This document shows, one piece after another, positions 7,331 through 8,392 of a stretch of DNA of 8,392 bases. Under the pieces are notes generated by a model. That model saw only the letters and a program-made list of their open reading frames with translations, did no database searches and was not told where the DNA came from. The position numbers were made by a program, and so were the translations under genes. Every line of letters begins with the position of its first letter. Position 1 is the stretch's first letter. The stretch covers positions 1 to 8,392 of the forward strand of contig CATKFT010000222.1 of assembly GCA_949747745.1 (NCBI GenBank), written 5' to 3'. Source of the stretch: an uncultured Clostridia bacterium. GTDB lineage: Bacteria; Bacillota_A; Clostridia; TANB77; CAG-508.

Positions 7331-7355
7331 AGCATATTGTTTAACAAGATATGCT
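7331..7355 (+). promoter_or_regulatory. Hairpin at the 5' end of the rpmG operon leader
   Basis: AGCATAT (7331-7337) and ATATGCT (7349-7355) form a perfect 7-base-pair stem with an 11-base loop, placed almost exactly at the predicted transcript start. It may protect the 5' end or be an operator. No known L33 leader structure is recognised, and the ribosome binding site lies well downstream. Confidence 0.4.
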
Positions 7356-7403
7356 CACATCGTTTAAATAAAGTAGTAAAGAGATTACGGAGGTGTATTT
7401 AAC

Positions 7404-7568
7404 ATGGCTGCAAAAGGACCAAGAGAACATATTACATTAGAATGTACAGAATGTAAAAGAAGAAATTATATGACAGAAAAAAACAAGAGAAACAATACTG
7501 ATAGGTTAGAAATAGTAAAGTATTGCAAATTTTGTAAAAAACGTACAACACATAAAGAAACAAAATAG
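7404..7568 (+). CDS. rpmG: 50S ribosomal protein L33 (zinc-binding form)
   Basis: This 54-residue protein is a component of the large ribosomal subunit. GGAGGTG (7389-7395) sits 8 bases before ATG 7404. The protein is highly basic and carries two CxxC pairs (C14/C17 in LECTECKRR and C41/C44 in YCKFCKKRT), the four-cysteine zinc-ribbon form; many bacteria also carry a cysteine-free paralogue for zinc limitation. The family core is visible as [18 protein letters not shown] and [12 protein letters not shown]. It is the first gene of the operon and secE follows after 22 bases. The order rpmG-secE-nusG is widely conserved in bacteria, which supports the call. Confidence 0.96.
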   Translation: MAAKGPREHITLECTECKRRNYMTEKNKRNNTDRLEIVKYCKFCKKRTTHKETK

Positions 7569-7590
7569 GCTATTTTAAGGAGGAAATAAA

Positions 7591-7932
7591 ATGGCAGGGG
7601 AACCAAAAAACAAAAAAGAAAATAATAGACATTTTTTTAAAGATTTCAAAGCAGAATTAAAAAAAGTTATTTGGCCAACACCAAAACAAGTAGCAAATAA
7701 TACTACAGCAGTTATTACAATAGTGTTAATTACTGCAATAATTGTTTTTGTCTTGGATGTAGCTTTTGAAAAAGTAAATACACATGGAATAGATAGGTTA
7801 AGAAGTGTTGTTAGTTCAAAAGAAACTAATAATATATCTAATGAGATAGATAGTAATGTAGTAGGAAATACTATAGAAAATAATATGGTAGAAACAAATA
7901 CTATCCAAGATAACAATACTATTTCAGAATAA
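7591..7932 (+). CDS. secE: Preprotein translocase subunit SecE with unusual C-terminal tail
   Basis: SecE is the small essential membrane subunit that clamps SecY in the SecYEG export channel. AAGGAGG (7577-7583) lies 7 bases before ATG 7591. The conserved amphipathic segment FFKDFKAELKKVIWPTPKQV (residues 15-34) precedes a single membrane helix (about 38-58) and the short post-helix segment GIDRL (66-70). This is the whole core of a typical single-helix SecE of about 60-75 residues. Residues 71-113 are extra: a low-complexity tail rich in Asn, Thr, Ser, Glu and Ile with no recognised domain. With the usual SecE topology it would lie outside the membrane. A missed stop is unlikely because the frame closes cleanly and nusG follows 35 bases later with its own strong ribosome binding site. 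Confidence 0.95.
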   Translation: MAGEPKNKKENNRHFFKDFKAELKKVIWPTPKQVANNTTAVITIVLITAIIVFVLDVAFEKVNTHGIDRLRSVVSSKETNNISNEIDSNVVGNTIENNMVETNTIQDNNTISE

Positions 7933-7967
7933 TCTTAAAATGTTAGTAAAAAGGAGGCTAAATAAAT

Positions 7968-8392
7968 ATGTCTCAAGTTGAAGAAAAAAGTGAACCAAGA
8001 TGGTATGTAGTACATACATATTCAGGTTATGAAAATAAAGTTAAGACAGATTTAGAAAAAACAGTAAAAAATAGAGAATTAGAAGATTTCTTTTTTGAAA
8101 TAATTGTTCCAATGGAAGAACAAATAGAAATAAAAGATGGAAAAAGAAAAACAAATCTAAAAAAAGTTTTTCCAGGATATGTTTTAATAAAAATGATAGT
8201 AACAGAAGAATCTTGGTATATTGTAAGAAATACAAGAGGAGTAACAGGCTTTGTTGGCTCAGGAGCAGACCCTATTCCTCTTACAGATGAAGAAATAAGG
8301 AATATGGGATTTGAAGAAGCTGAAATTAACATAGACTATGAAGTAAATGATTCGGTAAGAGTTACAAATGGACCATTAGTAGATTTTATAGG
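7968..8392 (+). CDS. nusG: Transcription termination/antitermination protein NusG, 3'-truncated by window edge
   Basis: NusG binds RNA polymerase through its N-terminal domain and modulates pausing and elongation; in many bacteria its KOW domain contacts Rho or ribosomal protein S10. ATG 7968 follows AAGGAGG (7951-7957) by 10 bases. About 141 codons are visible: the NGN domain (PRWYVVHTYSGYENKVK at 10-26, VPMEEQIEIKDGKRK at 47-61, KVFPGYVLIKM at 66-76, WYIVRNTRGVTGFVG at 83-97) and then the start of the KOW domain (VNDSVRVTNGPLVDFIG). The rest of the KOW domain lies beyond base 8392. It is third in the rpmG-secE-nusG operon, in the usual order. No frame problem or unusual residue is seen in the visible part. 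Confidence 0.97.
   Translation, partial: MSQVEEKSEPRWYVVHTYSGYENKVKTDLEKTVKNRELEDFFFEIIVPMEEQIEIKDGKRKTNLKKVFPGYVLIKMIVTEESWYIVRNTRGVTGFVGSGADPIPLTDEEIRNMGFEEAEINIDYEVNDSVRVTNGPLVDFI

Noticed and set aside
7569..7590. tRNA gene between rpmG and secE, as found in some bacteria
   Set aside because: The gap is only 22 bases and holds just the secE ribosome binding site.

Overview
The window is strongly AT-rich DNA with A/T-ending codons, close gene packing and strong AAGGAGG-type ribosome binding sites. It encodes a sortase-type cell-wall anchor, a cohesin/dockerin pair and a four-cysteine L33 ribosomal protein. Together these point to a low-GC Gram-positive bacterium, most likely an anaerobic member of the Clostridia. 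The species cannot be named from this window. All genes I support are on the + strand.

Layout. (1) Positions 1-2251 hold a housekeeping/accessory stretch whose reading frames are repeatedly disturbed. It contains the 3' part of a dprA (DNA-processing protein A) gene with a one-base frameshift near 160, a 12-helix-type MFS transporter with a one-base frameshift near 1122, and a small unrecognised gene (about 1988-2251) broken at least twice. Two of the disturbances sit in short G runs and one in an A run. They could be sequence errors or real decay. (2) Positions 2281-6258 form a self-contained transcription unit: a consensus-like promoter, a 5'-UTR inverted repeat, and one intact 1267-residue secreted protein. 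Its parts in order are signal peptide, transglutaminase-like domain with intact Cys-His-Asp triad, several beta-rich modules including an InlB-B-like repeat and an Ig-like domain, a cohesin-like domain and a C-terminal type I dockerin. A strong intrinsic terminator follows. (3) Positions 6327-7248 form a second unit: an imperfect palindrome and a helical-turn direct repeat upstream of an extended -10 promoter, a 243-residue secreted protein with a single cohesin-like domain, a Pro/Asn/Thr linker and an LPQAG/TM/basic-tail wall-sorting signal, then another strong terminator. (4) Positions 7297-8392 are the start of the conserved rpmG-secE-nusG operon with its own promoter. SecE has an unusual Asn/Thr/Ser-rich C-terminal tail, and nusG is cut by the window edge.

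How the genes may work together. The most interesting reading is that regions 2 and 3 encode a minimal cellulosome-like display system. The wall-anchored single-cohesin protein would be the receptor, and the neighbouring transglutaminase-like protein would dock on it through its dockerin. That protein's own cohesin-like domain could recruit further dockerin proteins or copies of itself. The domain calls rest on visible motifs; the binding between the two proteins is inference.
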